Shown: positions 43,311 to 52,830, counted from the first letter of the stretch. The stretch: DNA of 64,000 nucleotides from Acinetobacter sp. Ver3 (GCF_000632455.1 NZ_JFYL01000001.1:62001-126000), one strand, 5' to 3'. Notes: generated by a model not told the origin, from the letters alone. Program-made: numbers and translations.

Positions 43311-43614
43311 AACTCGTCCTATAAGCTGTTCTTTACAGCGATTATGCTTTTATGTGAAGTCAATTGATCATAGGTCAAAATTGACGAATTGTCTGTGTTT
43401 GACGCTCTATTTAATATGGGTCTATTCATGTTTTTTTCAATTTAATTTATTTGTATTAACAACAGTTTGTTTCTTTATCACCCACTTCAATTATCTTGTC
43501 TATACACAATAGAAATGTAACAAAAATTCACTTCTTTATTTTCAAGCATAATTATTGCTTCAGTTTAAGAGCGGTAATCATCAAAAAACTTATAAATCAT
43601 AAATGAGGTCAAAT
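43311..43614. other. pepN / small-gene divergent spacer
   Basis: About 300 bases of AT-rich DNA between divergent genes. I see no RNA gene or repeat. A GAGGTC site immediately before the small gene decides its start, and AT-rich segments are plausible promoters for both directions. Confidence 0.5.
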
Positions 43615-43878
43615 ATGCTCATCAGGGACCACATAGTCAGAGTAGAAAACATCAAAACCATGCAGATGATGGATGCTGCTAAAATTGATCATCGCGTGAT
43701 TGCAGCATTTTTAACCAGTGAGGGAATGCCTATTGAAACATCAGAAGTCACAGCTGTATTGAAAAACTATGATGCACTCGGAATCAAGAGATTATCTCAA
43801 AAGAAATCTCAGGTACTGATCCAAGCTAAAATGCAACATTTTTCCGATTCAGAGCTCCCTTGCCCTTTAACCTATTAA
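43615..43878 (+). CDS. Small hypothetical protein (87 aa)
   Basis: I do not recognise this small basic protein. It starts MLIRDHIVRVENIKTM and has a helical central segment, DAAKIDHRVIAAFLTSEGM (residues about 20-38), then a second helix at about 42-58. The tail is KKSQVLIQAKMQHFSDSELP. I chose the ATG at 43615 because GAGGTC is 7 bases before it. A further ATG four codons upstream overlaps that site. A terminator follows, which supports a genuine single gene. Confidence 0.62.
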   Translation: MLIRDHIVRVENIKTMQMMDAAKIDHRVIAAFLTSEGMPIETSEVTAVLKNYDALGIKRLSQKKSQVLIQAKMQHFSDSELPCPLTY

Positions 43879-43948
43879 ATCCTCTATCTAGGTCGATCTA
43901 ACACTTGAGGAAATGATTTTCCTGTTCGATCTATTCATATATTTCACA

Positions 43949-43976
43949 TAAGCAGGCATTCACCTGCTTATTTTAT
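43949..43976 (+). terminator. Rho-independent terminator
   Basis: Stem AAGCAGG / CCTGCTT with a 6-base loop and ATTTTATT tail, about 70 bases past the stop codon of the 87-aa gene. Confidence 0.7.
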
Positions 43977-44077
43977 TGATCGCAACACCAGTCAGATTTG
44001 TTTTCAATACTGACTCAATCAAGCGATGTTGAACAATCGTGTGTATAATTCTTTCATCTTGAAATTAAAGTGCTGCC

Positions 44078-45238
44078 ATGTTGCAAATTCTCCAAAAAAA
44101 TGCTGATGAAAGTAGTTTCTGTCCACTTTGTCAGGCCAGTATGTACTTTATTGAAGCAGAAGAATTTGATAAAGAAATCCTATTCCATCAATGTTCCCAT
44201 TGCCACCATCAAGTCTTTCAAGATGAAAACCGCAACTGCCATTGTGAGCGCTGCACAGCAAAACGAAAGAAATTGATGCAGGAAACTCGCATTCAAGAAC
44301 AACGTAAGATTGCATCGAAGAATAAAGACATACAAGAACTCGATTTGCATCAACTGAGCTTTATGCACAAGTTGTTTTTACTCTCAATATTAGATCAACA
44401 AGTCCATGAGCATACCCAACATCAAGAATTCATCGATTGGGAAAATATTAAATATCATACCATTACCCCAAGTTATTTATTTCAAAATCATTTGATGAAA
44501 CAACTTTTGAAAGACAATATTCTTGTCCCACGTGACTTTTCGAGTGAACTCAGTCAATACTATATTAATGTCCGTCTTGACGGCTATTCTGAGCCGAGCT
44601 TGTTTAGTATTACTCAAGCGTTACGTCAGCTCTTTTATGAAAATCTGAGCCAAGGTGTACCATTTAAAAATAGTGATGAAGTCAAAAGTGCACTCTATAC
44701 TCTGTTGTACCAAGAAATTATTCAATTTGCGCAATACTACTGTCGTACTTGGGGCGTTCAAATTGCTGGAAATCAGAGTTTTCAAACCTTTTGTTTTAGA
44801 TTATTAGACTCTCTTGCTGTGGGTCAAATCTATTATTTAGTTCAAACTGCGCTTGAGTATTTGCACCATCAGAAAGCACTCCAAGCCCGTAATGAAAATT
44901 TTATCAATACCAACCTTTTAAAAAAGACCTTACAGCAATATCGTGAACGTTCTTTAGCTGAAAAATGGGAAACCTCAACACTGCCAAGGCTACCTAACTT
45001 ACCTTTAAGTAAAATGAGCGAAATCTTATTTTTTCATTTTCTAGGCTATGATGAATCAATCTTTTTTCAACCTGTTTGGCGATCGTGGAGTAAAATCGAG
45101 CCACGTTTAAATTTCTACTCACAAAAACGTTGTATGAATTGTGGCTCGAATGAACTTACTGTGGATTATGACGCAGATGACTATGTCAGTTTAATTTGTC
45201 GTAATTGCAATCACCAAGACCACTATTTTACACGCTAG
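44078..45238 (+). CDS. Uncharacterised protein with N- and C-terminal zinc-ribbon-like motifs
   Basis: A 386-aa soluble protein. The N-terminus has CPLC (15-18), HQCSHCHH (C39/C42) and CHCERC (C54-C59). The C-terminus has CMNC (352-355) and CRNC (374-377). The middle, about 95-330, is a helix-rich region without a known catalytic motif (for example LFLLSILDQQVHEHTQH). The two ends look like zinc ribbons, suggesting a nucleic-acid- or protein-binding scaffold. I cannot name the family. The thiM gene begins 9 bases after its stop codon, so they are likely cotranscribed, though a functional link is not evident. Confidence 0.75.
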   Translation: MLQILQKNADESSFCPLCQASMYFIEAEEFDKEILFHQCSHCHHQVFQDENRNCHCERCTAKRKKLMQETRIQEQRKIASKNKDIQELDLHQLSFMHKLFLLSILDQQVHEHTQHQEFIDWENIKYHTITPSYLFQNHLMKQLLKDNILVPRDFSSELSQYYINVRLDGYSEPSLFSITQALRQLFYENLSQGVPFKNSDEVKSALYTLLYQEIIQFAQYYCRTWGVQIAGNQSFQTFCFRLLDSLAVGQIYYLVQTALEYLHHQKALQARNENFINTNLLKKTLQQYRERSLAEKWETSTLPRLPNLPLSKMSEILFFHFLGYDESIFFQPVWRSWSKIEPRLNFYSQKRCMNCGSNELTVDYDADDYVSLICRNCNHQDHYFTR

Positions 45239-45247
45239 CGAACGACT

Positions 45248-46120
45248 ATGAATCATCCAGAAAACTTGATAGCAAATGCTCCAAAAGATATTGAGGTTCA
45301 AACCCAAGAGATTCTTAAACAGGTCATTGAAGCATGGCATCTGTTAAAAACCACTCGACCTTTAGTGCATTGTATGACCAATCAGGTTGCTGCCAACTAT
45401 GTCGCAAATGTACTGTTAGCTGCTGGTGCTTCACCTGCCATGATTGATAATCCTTTTGAAGCTGAAAGTTTCGTGGGTATTAGTCAAGCTTTAAGTATCA
45501 ATTTAGGGACACCTCATACAGAACAAGTTGCCGCAATGAAAATTGCCACAGAAACTGCTCACAAAAAAAATATACCTTGGGTATTAGATCCTGTTGGCTA
45601 TAGTGCTGTTTTGCCATGGCGTACTGAAATTACAAATGATCTATTGCGGTTTAAACCTACCATTATCCGAGGTAATGCTTCAGAAATTGGGAGCTTAGCA
45701 GGACAACAAAATCAATCTAAGGGTGTAGACAGTACCCTCGATAGCGCTGCCGTAGTAGAACAGGCAAAAACTTTATTAGATTTCTCTGAATGTATCGCAA
45801 TTTCGGGCGAATCTGATTTTATTCTTTCTAAGTCATATAGATGTATGGTTAAAATTAATGGAGGTTCGTATTTACAGCCAAAAGTTACCGCTACAGGATG
45901 CGCCTTAGGTGCATTAATTGCAGCTTATGCTGGCGTAACAAACCCAACCATTGCATGTATTGCTGCCCATGTACACTTTGCTATCGCAGGAAAACTCGCT
46001 TATACGCAGGCTCAAACTGTCGGAAGTTTTAATGTCGCTTTTATCGATGAACTCTATAGCTATTCGGCTGAAAAAATTCAAAACAGTGCAGATATCGAAA
46101 TACTGACTTTTGCTGCATAA
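45248..46120 (+). CDS. thiM: Hydroxyethylthiazole kinase
   Basis: Phosphorylates hydroxyethylthiazole in thiamine salvage. Characteristic segments are PLVHCMTNQVAANYVANVLLAAGASPAM (about 39-66), WVLDPVGY, IRGNASEIGSLAG near 140 and GATGCALGALI-like VTATGCALGAL near 222. At 290 aa it is about 25 residues longer than usual because of the N-terminus. No other thi genes and no TPP riboswitch are visible here, so it is an orphan salvage gene. It directly follows the zinc-ribbon protein gene. Confidence 0.9.
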   Translation: MNHPENLIANAPKDIEVQTQEILKQVIEAWHLLKTTRPLVHCMTNQVAANYVANVLLAAGASPAMIDNPFEAESFVGISQALSINLGTPHTEQVAAMKIATETAHKKNIPWVLDPVGYSAVLPWRTEITNDLLRFKPTIIRGNASEIGSLAGQQNQSKGVDSTLDSAAVVEQAKTLLDFSECIAISGESDFILSKSYRCMVKINGGSYLQPKVTATGCALGALIAAYAGVTNPTIACIAAHVHFAIAGKLAYTQAQTVGSFNVAFIDELYSYSAEKIQNSADIEILTFAA

Positions 46121-46121
46121 C

Positions 46122-46152
46122 AAAAGGCTGAAGATCACTTCAGCCTTTTTTG
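46122..46152. terminator. Bidirectional terminator between thiM and the CHMI-like gene
   Basis: Stem AAAAGGCTGAAG / CTTCAGCCTTTT with a 4-base loop and T6 tail, between convergent stop codons. Confidence 0.9.
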
Positions 46153-46154
46153 TC

Positions 46155-46523
46155 TTACTTCTGAACTCTACCTTTACGATAATGCTCTTTTGGCATTTCC
46201 GCTAACTCAATGATCAATTGAACCGTTAAGCCTTGAGCATGATAACCATTAAAGCTATGAAGATACTCATTTAAGCGATCTGAAATAAGATTCTTTTGCT
46301 CTTCATTACGCCCCGTCATAATCCCTAAACGAACATGAATATAGGCTTGAGGCTCTTCGCCAAAACCAATCAGAAAATCACTATTAGCACGAATACGTGA
46401 TTTGATATCAGAAGGATGCCCCACTAGACCTGTATCAAATAAAGCGTGGTTTAAGCCTAAAAGTAACGCTTGCGCATCTAAATTTTGAATATTATCCGAA
46501 TACTCAACGATCATCTGTGGCAT
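46155..46523 (-). CDS. 5-carboxymethyl-2-hydroxymuconate isomerase-like protein
   Basis: A 122-aa tautomerase-fold protein. After the initial methionine the chain starts with proline (MPQMIVEYSDN), the catalytic proline of the 4-OT/CHMI group. The C-terminal segment LTVQLIIELAEMPKEHYRKG and the MTGRNEEQKNLISDRLNEYL region match CHMI (HpaF). HpaF isomerises a ring-cleavage intermediate of homoprotocatechuate degradation. No other hpa genes are adjacent, so the in vivo substrate is open. AAAGGGAAT is a good ribosome site. Confidence 0.85.
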   Translation of the reverse strand: MPQMIVEYSDNIQNLDAQALLLGLNHALFDTGLVGHPSDIKSRIRANSDFLIGFGEEPQAYIHVRLGIMTGRNEEQKNLISDRLNEYLHSFNGYHAQGLTVQLIIELAEMPKEHYRKGRVQK

Positions 46524-46575
46524 CTTAATTCCCTTTGCTTGTGTGTTAAAAAATCAATTTCAAATGCGTAACTCA

Positions 46576-48291
46576 TTATTCAATGAATAATAAGGCTAAT
46601 CTCACTTGGTCATAGCCCATACGCGGATTGGTATTTTCCACGATCGGACGCAACTTGATCGCACCATCTTCACCGAAATGTTCAGGACTCTGTCTTTTAA
46701 GTAATTTTTTATAGATTTTACGTACTTGTTCAACGACTTCATCCCCAGGATGAGCAACCGAGATATCTAACCCCTGCTCACGATGGAGTTTGCCTAAGTG
46801 GTTAATAATGGTTGCTGGCGTTAAACCACGCTCAACCGCAATATCCTGAATTTCATAACCATTTTCAAAGAGTTCGCGAGTTTCATCGAGAGTCGCGGTG
46901 GCATAATTGGCTTTGCCTGCATTTTTGGCAATTTTTTTCTCATTACGACTAATCTCAAGCTCATTGAGTGTGCCACCACAGTGCCGAATAAATGCCTTAT
47001 GTTGCGCTTCTAAATCAGCATCACCAAAATGCGCTTCTGCTTCATCAGAGAGTTCTTGAAATCTTCGGTCGGCTTTAATTGCTAAACTGTCTAATTCTAA
47101 TGCTTGCTCATTGAAGCCGAGCAACCTCAGACCATCAATAGATTTCAAACGAGATAAGGCGACATAGCCCTGACCCTTTTCAAAGGTATTCGCCAAATTG
47201 ATTTCCGCCGCCGATAAAGTCATCCCTTGAGACTTATGAATAGTAATCGCCCAAGCTAACCGCAAAGGAACTTGGGAAAAACTCGCGATTGTCTTTCCTG
47301 CATCATTATCAACAGACCAGGTTTCAGGTTCAACCACCAGAACAATGCCGTCTGTTAATTTCACTTTAGGTAATACCCCGTGATCATCTACTTCTTCAAA
47401 GCCAATGACTTCACCAAGGCTGCCATTGATATAACCCACATCAAAATTGTTTTTTACAAACATGACTTTGGCATGTTTCTTTAAGGTCAATTCTTCTGGT
47501 GCACGTACGGAAGATTTTAATGTCTCTATTAATTTTTCATTACCATCCATTTGTGCACAAAATTGATGACCATCCCCATCAATCTCATTTAAATGACGGT
47601 AATTAATGGCATCAACATCCATATTATGGGTATACAAACGTGTAAATGTTTCACCAATATCTTGCTCACGCGTTTGTTGTAAAGCTTGAATATGCTCGGC
47701 TTGAATATTTTGTGCACGGATTGCATTCAAAATATCATTCAAGGCTGAGTCATCTTGTCGATGTTGTTCAGTTAAATAACAAACACGAAATTTCGCTTCT
47801 ACCCAAGCCTGGGACATAAAACAGAATTTATCTCGATTTTTTTCGTCATTGCGTCCGACTGGTGGTAACTGGAAGAAATCTCCGGCGGCAATCACCTGTA
47901 TGCCACCAAATGCTTCATCAGACTCTTTAAAAAACTTAAGCACTTGATTAACTAAATTAAGCTGCTTCGCATGTAGCATCGAAATCTCATCGATGATCAA
48001 TACCTGCGCATTTTCTAAATGCTCTTTGAGATATTTACGCTCTTTCATGCGCTTTAGATCATCATCTGATAAAAAATCTTTGATCCCGATCCCCGCCCAC
48101 GTATGAATGGTCATCCCATTCATGTGTGTGGCTGCAATGCCTGTAGATGCGGTAATGGCGACTGAAACTTTTCGTGCCTTAAGATAATTAATATATTGAT
48201 TAAGCGTATACGTTTTTCCTGCACCCGCAGAACCTGTCAAAAAGACATTTTCTCCTGCTTTCATTAACTTCAGTGCAGTTTCTTGTTTCAT
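46576..48291 (-). CDS. Pif1/RecD-like AAA helicase with C-terminal helix-turn-helix
   Basis: A 571-aa superfamily 1 helicase. Walker A GSAGAGKT (20-27), Walker B VLIIDEISMLH near 100 and AAGDFFQLPPV near 150 are all present. The C-terminal helicase motif LAWAITIHKSQGMT is near 360, with VALSRLKS following. The last 110 residues include a helix-turn-helix unit (ETRELFENGYEIQDIAVERGLTPATIINHLGKL). Related enzymes resolve G-quadruplexes or stalled forks. The PcfJ-like gene lies upstream on the same strand. Confidence 0.85.
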   Translation of the reverse strand: MKQETALKLMKAGENVFLTGSAGAGKTYTLNQYINYLKARKVSVAITASTGIAATHMNGMTIHTWAGIGIKDFLSDDDLKRMKERKYLKEHLENAQVLIIDEISMLHAKQLNLVNQVLKFFKESDEAFGGIQVIAAGDFFQLPPVGRNDEKNRDKFCFMSQAWVEAKFRVCYLTEQHRQDDSALNDILNAIRAQNIQAEHIQALQQTREQDIGETFTRLYTHNMDVDAINYRHLNEIDGDGHQFCAQMDGNEKLIETLKSSVRAPEELTLKKHAKVMFVKNNFDVGYINGSLGEVIGFEEVDDHGVLPKVKLTDGIVLVVEPETWSVDNDAGKTIASFSQVPLRLAWAITIHKSQGMTLSAAEINLANTFEKGQGYVALSRLKSIDGLRLLGFNEQALELDSLAIKADRRFQELSDEAEAHFGDADLEAQHKAFIRHCGGTLNELEISRNEKKIAKNAGKANYATATLDETRELFENGYEIQDIAVERGLTPATIINHLGKLHREQGLDISVAHPGDEVVEQVRKIYKKLLKRQSPEHFGEDGAIKLRPIVENTNPRMGYDQVRLALLFIE

Positions 48292-48404
48292 ATGTGCTTA
48301 ACCTAATTTGAACGCTCATAGCCTAACGACATTTCATCAAAAAGTTAAGCCAAAAATCAGCCTTGTGATCATGTTAACGCTTGAATACGTCAATTTAAGG
48401 CGCA

Positions 48405-50447
48405 TCAGCTGTTGATTTGTTCAGGATCTCCAAAATTCCAAATCAACATTTCATTGACTTGATGTACAAACTCTTTAGCTTCCCTCACAACCTTAGGATC
48501 AGCAACTTCGTTATTGGGCAAACGCAGTTGGTCAAAATGCAACTGATCGAATTTAAAAAAACACCCGAGTGTCAAATGCTGTGAGGGATCATGTAAATTT
48601 GACATATGGAACGCCACATATTCACCATCAATAATTCTTTGGGTATAAGATAAAGCTAGACAATGTTTATAATTTACAGACTCTTGAATAATTTGCTCTA
48701 ATTCATTCAACTCCTCAAATTTCCAATTCTCTGTATACATAACTGCTTGCGGTGATACTCGTTTCCAATGACTCTCAGCATGTCGCAATTTCAAAGTCGT
48801 CAATGTATCAACATAATGTAAATGTTGATGCCAACGTATTGCTTGCTGATACCATGCAGACCAAGTCATGTTTTTCGCAATGGTTCGATCTTGTTGAAAA
48901 AAATCAATGAGATAATCTGCGATATAAGAGTCAAAAATACTATTGCTGCGGTTATATTGAGAATTTGGATGCTTAAAGCGCTGCCTAAACTCATCTAGAT
49001 TGATATGATACTGCTGCATTAAGAAATGAAAATGCGTTTGATGTTGTGTTGAGGGCTCAATAAATTTGATGATTTCATCAGGCAGATCTTTAACTAAGTC
49101 ATTTAAAAACAACATATAAGACTGCATCACTTGAGAAATACGTTTAAAGACATATTTCACTGAACTCAATCCTTGCTGATCCAATGACCATAACAAGTCC
49201 AACCATTCCTTGAGATATAAAATAGAAGCCGTGAGTGGCTGTGATTTTTTAAAATCTTGAGCATTTTGTGCCTCATTCAATGCATATGAATGATGCTCAG
49301 CAGATAGTTCAAACCATGCTTGTTGCTGTGAAATACGTAAACACTCAGAAATAAATAAACGACCGATAACCTGTTCAAAATATTGAATCGAGAGTTGTAT
49401 GACATGCGGATGTACTTTAGAGCAATCCACAAAACTTAAAGCGGTGACGGCCAATCGAATATTCGGATCTTTTAAATTTTCACTTACCCAGTCGATGACA
49501 AGATAATCTTGTTTAAATAACCAATTCACTGCTCTTTTGTGTATAAACAGTGGCGACTGTTGCGCTATATCTTCTACCCAATACTGCACATCTTTATTTA
49601 AAAAATTTTGTTTATTGAAAATATCTTGATACTGCCAATACCCTCGTTTGATCCAACGTGTAAAACCTAATAAATGCGGTGTTTGCTCGTTATGCTGTTT
49701 GAGTAAATTGAAATCAGGCTCTAAGTCTACCAATTGAGATAAGCTAAATTGTTCTTCGAAAGAAATTTGTGCCATACGATATAACCGTTTTGGCAACATT
49801 AATTCTGCTGAAGTGCTTAACCGATCGTATACTGGGATCAATTTTTGCACTGCAAGAAAATTATCTCCCATGACTGAATTGACCAAGCACAGATGTTTAA
49901 AATTCAGTTCAACTTCCAAAGGTATTTCAGCACCAAATCGACTGAAATTCAGCAAATGAGGTTCATCATAATACTCACTTTGCATCATGATTCGATCTAA
50001 CTGCATCGCTTGCTGATCGGTCAAATTATAAAGGCATTGTTCAACACGATTTTCTCCATCGACCCATTTAAAGACTTCTTCTACCAACATTTGACGAAAT
50101 AACTGCACTTTCGTTTTTAAATATAGAGAATGATGTGAGGCCTTATGATTAAAGATAAAACAAAAATCATTGAACATAAAATCCGCAATTTTTTGAATCT
50201 CGACATTTGCGTGGGATGTATAAAATTGAATTTTATAATCATAGATACACTCAACTGTGAGCAGTCCATCTGCGATAACTAAGCTATTATTTTCCTGATC
50301 AATTACGAATAAATTTTCAGGCGTAATCGTCCATAGATATAACCACTGATCCTGAAATACGGCTTTGAGTGTATCGCAATGATCAATTAATGCCTGTGCA
50401 GTATATTGATGACGTTGCTTTGGATTTTGCGGAGGACACGCCAGCAT
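48405..50447 (-). CDS. PcfJ-like large protein, unknown function
   Basis: A 680-aa soluble protein. The C-terminal part (about 560-665) resembles the PcfJ domain of conjugative plasmids: a segment with QESVNYKHCLALSYTQRIIDG, then VAFHMS and HLTLGCFFKFDQ. The N-terminal 500 residues are helix-rich and unknown to me. PcfJ proteins occur on plasmids and chromosomes; their biochemical role is unsettled. It is 113 bases upstream of the Pif1-like gene, without a clear terminator between them, so the two may be cotranscribed. Confidence 0.65.
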   Translation of the reverse strand: MLACPPQNPKQRHQYTAQALIDHCDTLKAVFQDQWLYLWTITPENLFVIDQENNSLVIADGLLTVECIYDYKIQFYTSHANVEIQKIADFMFNDFCFIFNHKASHHSLYLKTKVQLFRQMLVEEVFKWVDGENRVEQCLYNLTDQQAMQLDRIMMQSEYYDEPHLLNFSRFGAEIPLEVELNFKHLCLVNSVMGDNFLAVQKLIPVYDRLSTSAELMLPKRLYRMAQISFEEQFSLSQLVDLEPDFNLLKQHNEQTPHLLGFTRWIKRGYWQYQDIFNKQNFLNKDVQYWVEDIAQQSPLFIHKRAVNWLFKQDYLVIDWVSENLKDPNIRLAVTALSFVDCSKVHPHVIQLSIQYFEQVIGRLFISECLRISQQQAWFELSAEHHSYALNEAQNAQDFKKSQPLTASILYLKEWLDLLWSLDQQGLSSVKYVFKRISQVMQSYMLFLNDLVKDLPDEIIKFIEPSTQHQTHFHFLMQQYHINLDEFRQRFKHPNSQYNRSNSIFDSYIADYLIDFFQQDRTIAKNMTWSAWYQQAIRWHQHLHYVDTLTTLKLRHAESHWKRVSPQAVMYTENWKFEELNELEQIIQESVNYKHCLALSYTQRIIDGEYVAFHMSNLHDPSQHLTLGCFFKFDQLHFDQLRLPNNEVADPKVVREAKEFVHQVNEMLIWNFGDPEQINS

Positions 50448-50676
50448 ACAGTTTGCCTAAATATGAAAGACTGGAAGATTTTTAAAAATAACAACGATAT
50501 AACCACATTATTCTATCTTAAAATGAGTTGTGCTATTCAGATTCTGTAACTTTTGTATGAGTCACATTAGCAGTTCGTATCATGCAGCAATTATATGAAA
50601 ATTTCTTGAAAGTAGGTTTGACTCACTGCTCTGACTGTATTAAAACAATCTCATACTAAGAACTTTAGAGACAATA

Positions 50677-51507
50677 ATGAAAACAGTGGTGATTACAGGT
50701 GCAAATACAGGAATTGGATTAGCGACAGCAAAAAAATTTGTTGAAGATGGTCATCACGTCGTGCTTGCTTGTCGTAATTTGGATAAAGCTCAGAAAGCTA
50801 AAGCAGAAATCAGCACCAAAGGTCATGGTCAAATTGATATTGTAGAATTAGATTTAAATGATTTAAATCAAGTCAAATCTGCAGCACAAACTTTAAAAGA
50901 AAAATATTCACAGATTGATATTTTGGTCAACAATGCAGGTCTGATGACGCCTAAACTAGAAGAAACGGCTAATGGTTTTGAAAAACAAATAGGTGTCAAT
51001 TATCTAGGACATTTTGTGTGGACAATACAATTGTTACCTTTACTTCAAAACGCGCCTTCAGGCCGTATCATTCATCTTGCATCCATGATGCATGTTCTGG
51101 GTAAAATTAACACACATCAATTTAAATTTCATTCTGTTAAAAAGTATAACGGTGTACTCAGCTATGGAAATAGTAAATTAGCAAATTTACTATTTAGTCA
51201 TGCCTTAGCTGAAAAGCTCAGAGGCACATCTATCACCAGTAATGCAATTCATCCAGGTGGTGTGGATTCCGAAATTTATCGCGAGCTTCCTAACTATCAA
51301 TATCGCGCTTTAAAATTGTTCTTAATCTCAACCAACAAACCAGCAAATCTTATTCATCAAATTGCGTTATCACCTGAATGGTCTAAGAAAACAGGTCAAT
51401 ACAAAAGTTTGCAAACACCAGCTTTTCAATCTGCACATGCGAAAAATCGTAGTTTAGCTCAGCGATTGTTTGACGAGACAGAACAACTTTTAAAAGAATA
51501 TTTATAA
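50677..51507 (+). CDS. Short-chain dehydrogenase (retinol-dehydrogenase-like)
   Basis: A 276-aa SDR. The NAD(P) motif TGANTGIG is near residues 7-14, NNAG at about 88-91. The catalytic tyrosine-lysine pair is YGNSK (about 170). The RNLDKAQKAK segment after strand 2 suggests NADP use. The closest relatives are the retinol dehydrogenase/WWOX-like oxidoreductases. The substrate is unknown. It is 39 bases before a hydrolase on the same strand, so they are probably an operon. Confidence 0.88.
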   Translation: MKTVVITGANTGIGLATAKKFVEDGHHVVLACRNLDKAQKAKAEISTKGHGQIDIVELDLNDLNQVKSAAQTLKEKYSQIDILVNNAGLMTPKLEETANGFEKQIGVNYLGHFVWTIQLLPLLQNAPSGRIIHLASMMHVLGKINTHQFKFHSVKKYNGVLSYGNSKLANLLFSHALAEKLRGTSITSNAIHPGGVDSEIYRELPNYQYRALKLFLISTNKPANLIHQIALSPEWSKKTGQYKSLQTPAFQSAHAKNRSLAQRLFDETEQLLKEYL

Positions 51508-51546
51508 TCAACCTAAACAGTTTTGAATCAGGGAATGAATCAATAG

Positions 51547-52524
51547 ATGATCGAAAAAAAGAGTGCTGAGACCACGCTACACTACCAACCCGACATTTTA
51601 GGTGAAAAATTTGAGCAACATATTTTCAAATTTTCGCCTGATTATGATGGTGAGGTTATTGCAACATTAGTACGTCGTCCATCAGATATTCCATCAACTA
51701 AAGCTGTGCTGTATATCCATGGCTTTATTGATTATTTCTTCCAACAAGAAATGGCGAAAAAATTTAATGCCCAAGGTTTTCATTTTTACGCCATTGACCT
51801 TAGAAAATACGGTAGATCACTACTTCCGCATCAAAAACCTTATTTTGTGAAAGACCTAACCGAATATGATGAAGATATTCATGCCGCATTGAATGCAATT
51901 CAAAGTGAGGGGAATGAATCGGTATTATTATGCGGTCATTCTACAGGCGGTTTAACTGCCACTTATTTTTCAATTCGACACCCTGATCATCCGTTGATTA
52001 AAGCAATCTGGGCCAACAGTCCATTTTATGATTTCAATATGAATGTCTTGAAAAAGAAATATGCGCTTCCAATGATTGCAAAATTAGCTCAGCAATTTCC
52101 GTTGATGCAATTACCAAGTGAATTAAATAAATTTTACGTGAAGAGTTTGCACGAAAATTTAAATGGCGAATGGAGTTTTGATCTCAAGCTTAAACCTAAA
52201 ACCTACACCAAAGTGTATTTGAGTTTTATCGGTGCTGTTGTGAAAGCACAACAGAAAATCCAATCTGGTCCTAAAATTTCAGTTCCGCTTCTTGTTATGC
52301 ACTCAAGTCGCACGACCAATCCCAAGAAATATAACATTGATGCTCAGACCTCTGATGTGATTTTAGATGTAAAAACGATCGAAAAATATGCAAAAGCATT
52401 TCAAGGTGATGTCACTGTAATGACAATTAAAGATGGTCTGCATGATTTGGTTCTTTCAAAAAAACTGGTTCGTCAGCAAGTATATGACCAACTCTTCGCT
52501 TGGCTTGCTTCAAAAAATCTCTAA
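51547..52524 (+). CDS. Alpha/beta hydrolase (monoglyceride-lipase-like)
   Basis: A 325-aa hydrolase with the nucleophile S132 in CGHSTGG. The oxyanion strand is LYIHGFIDYFFQ (55-66), the acid probably lies at about 286-290 and the histidine at HDLVLS. These features recall the PldB/monoglyceride-lipase group (serine aminopeptidase S33 type). It has no signal peptide. Downstream of the SDR, it may act on the same lipid-like substrate. The start ATG lacks a strong ribosome site but is closely spaced to the SDR gene. Confidence 0.85.
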   Translation: MIEKKSAETTLHYQPDILGEKFEQHIFKFSPDYDGEVIATLVRRPSDIPSTKAVLYIHGFIDYFFQQEMAKKFNAQGFHFYAIDLRKYGRSLLPHQKPYFVKDLTEYDEDIHAALNAIQSEGNESVLLCGHSTGGLTATYFSIRHPDHPLIKAIWANSPFYDFNMNVLKKKYALPMIAKLAQQFPLMQLPSELNKFYVKSLHENLNGEWSFDLKLKPKTYTKVYLSFIGAVVKAQQKIQSGPKISVPLLVMHSSRTTNPKKYNIDAQTSDVILDVKTIEKYAKAFQGDVTVMTIKDGLHDLVLSKKLVRQQVYDQLFAWLASKNL

Positions 52525-52830
52525 ATTCTGTTCATCTAAGACCTCATTTTACTGGTCTTGATTGTTAATGTGTATTGATCAAGTTGAATGGACTTTCTCT
52601 TGGTCATACAATATTTCTATTCTTCGACCTTCCCATCTCTTCACAGACCTTTGCGACCAATCTCCTTTTCACCCATTTGAAATATTATTTCTTGCTTTCT
52701 GTTTCTTGTTTTGAGCCATGGAGAAATTGGGTTGGTATTTGGTAGGTACACATCTTCTCAAGCGTGTCCAATACTGCAAACACGGTAAATATCGCCGAAC
52801 ACAACAATAAATGGTAAAAGGAATCTCACC
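52525..52830. other. Spacer before the iron alcohol dehydrogenase gene
   Basis: About 300 bases without a credible gene or RNA. A 48-codon frame near 52570 has no ribosome site. The last 30 bases give a strong AAGGAATCTCACC site for the next gene. A CGTGT / ACACG inverted arrangement with a 12-base centre lies near 52765-52787 and could be a regulator site. Confidence 0.45.

Noticed and set aside
43311..43614. A small RNA gene in the pepN spacer
   Set aside because: No strong hairpin with a U tract inside the spacer and no conserved element recognised.
46576..50447. A defence or plasmid island formed by the Pif1-like and PcfJ-like genes
   Set aside because: No integrase, repeats, tRNA boundary or composition change; the two genes sit in ordinary chromosomal context, so I report them only as uncharacterised.
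52570..52716. A 48-codon frame in the spacer before the iron alcohol dehydrogenase gene
   Set aside because: No ribosome site and no recognisable features; a chance frame is more likely.
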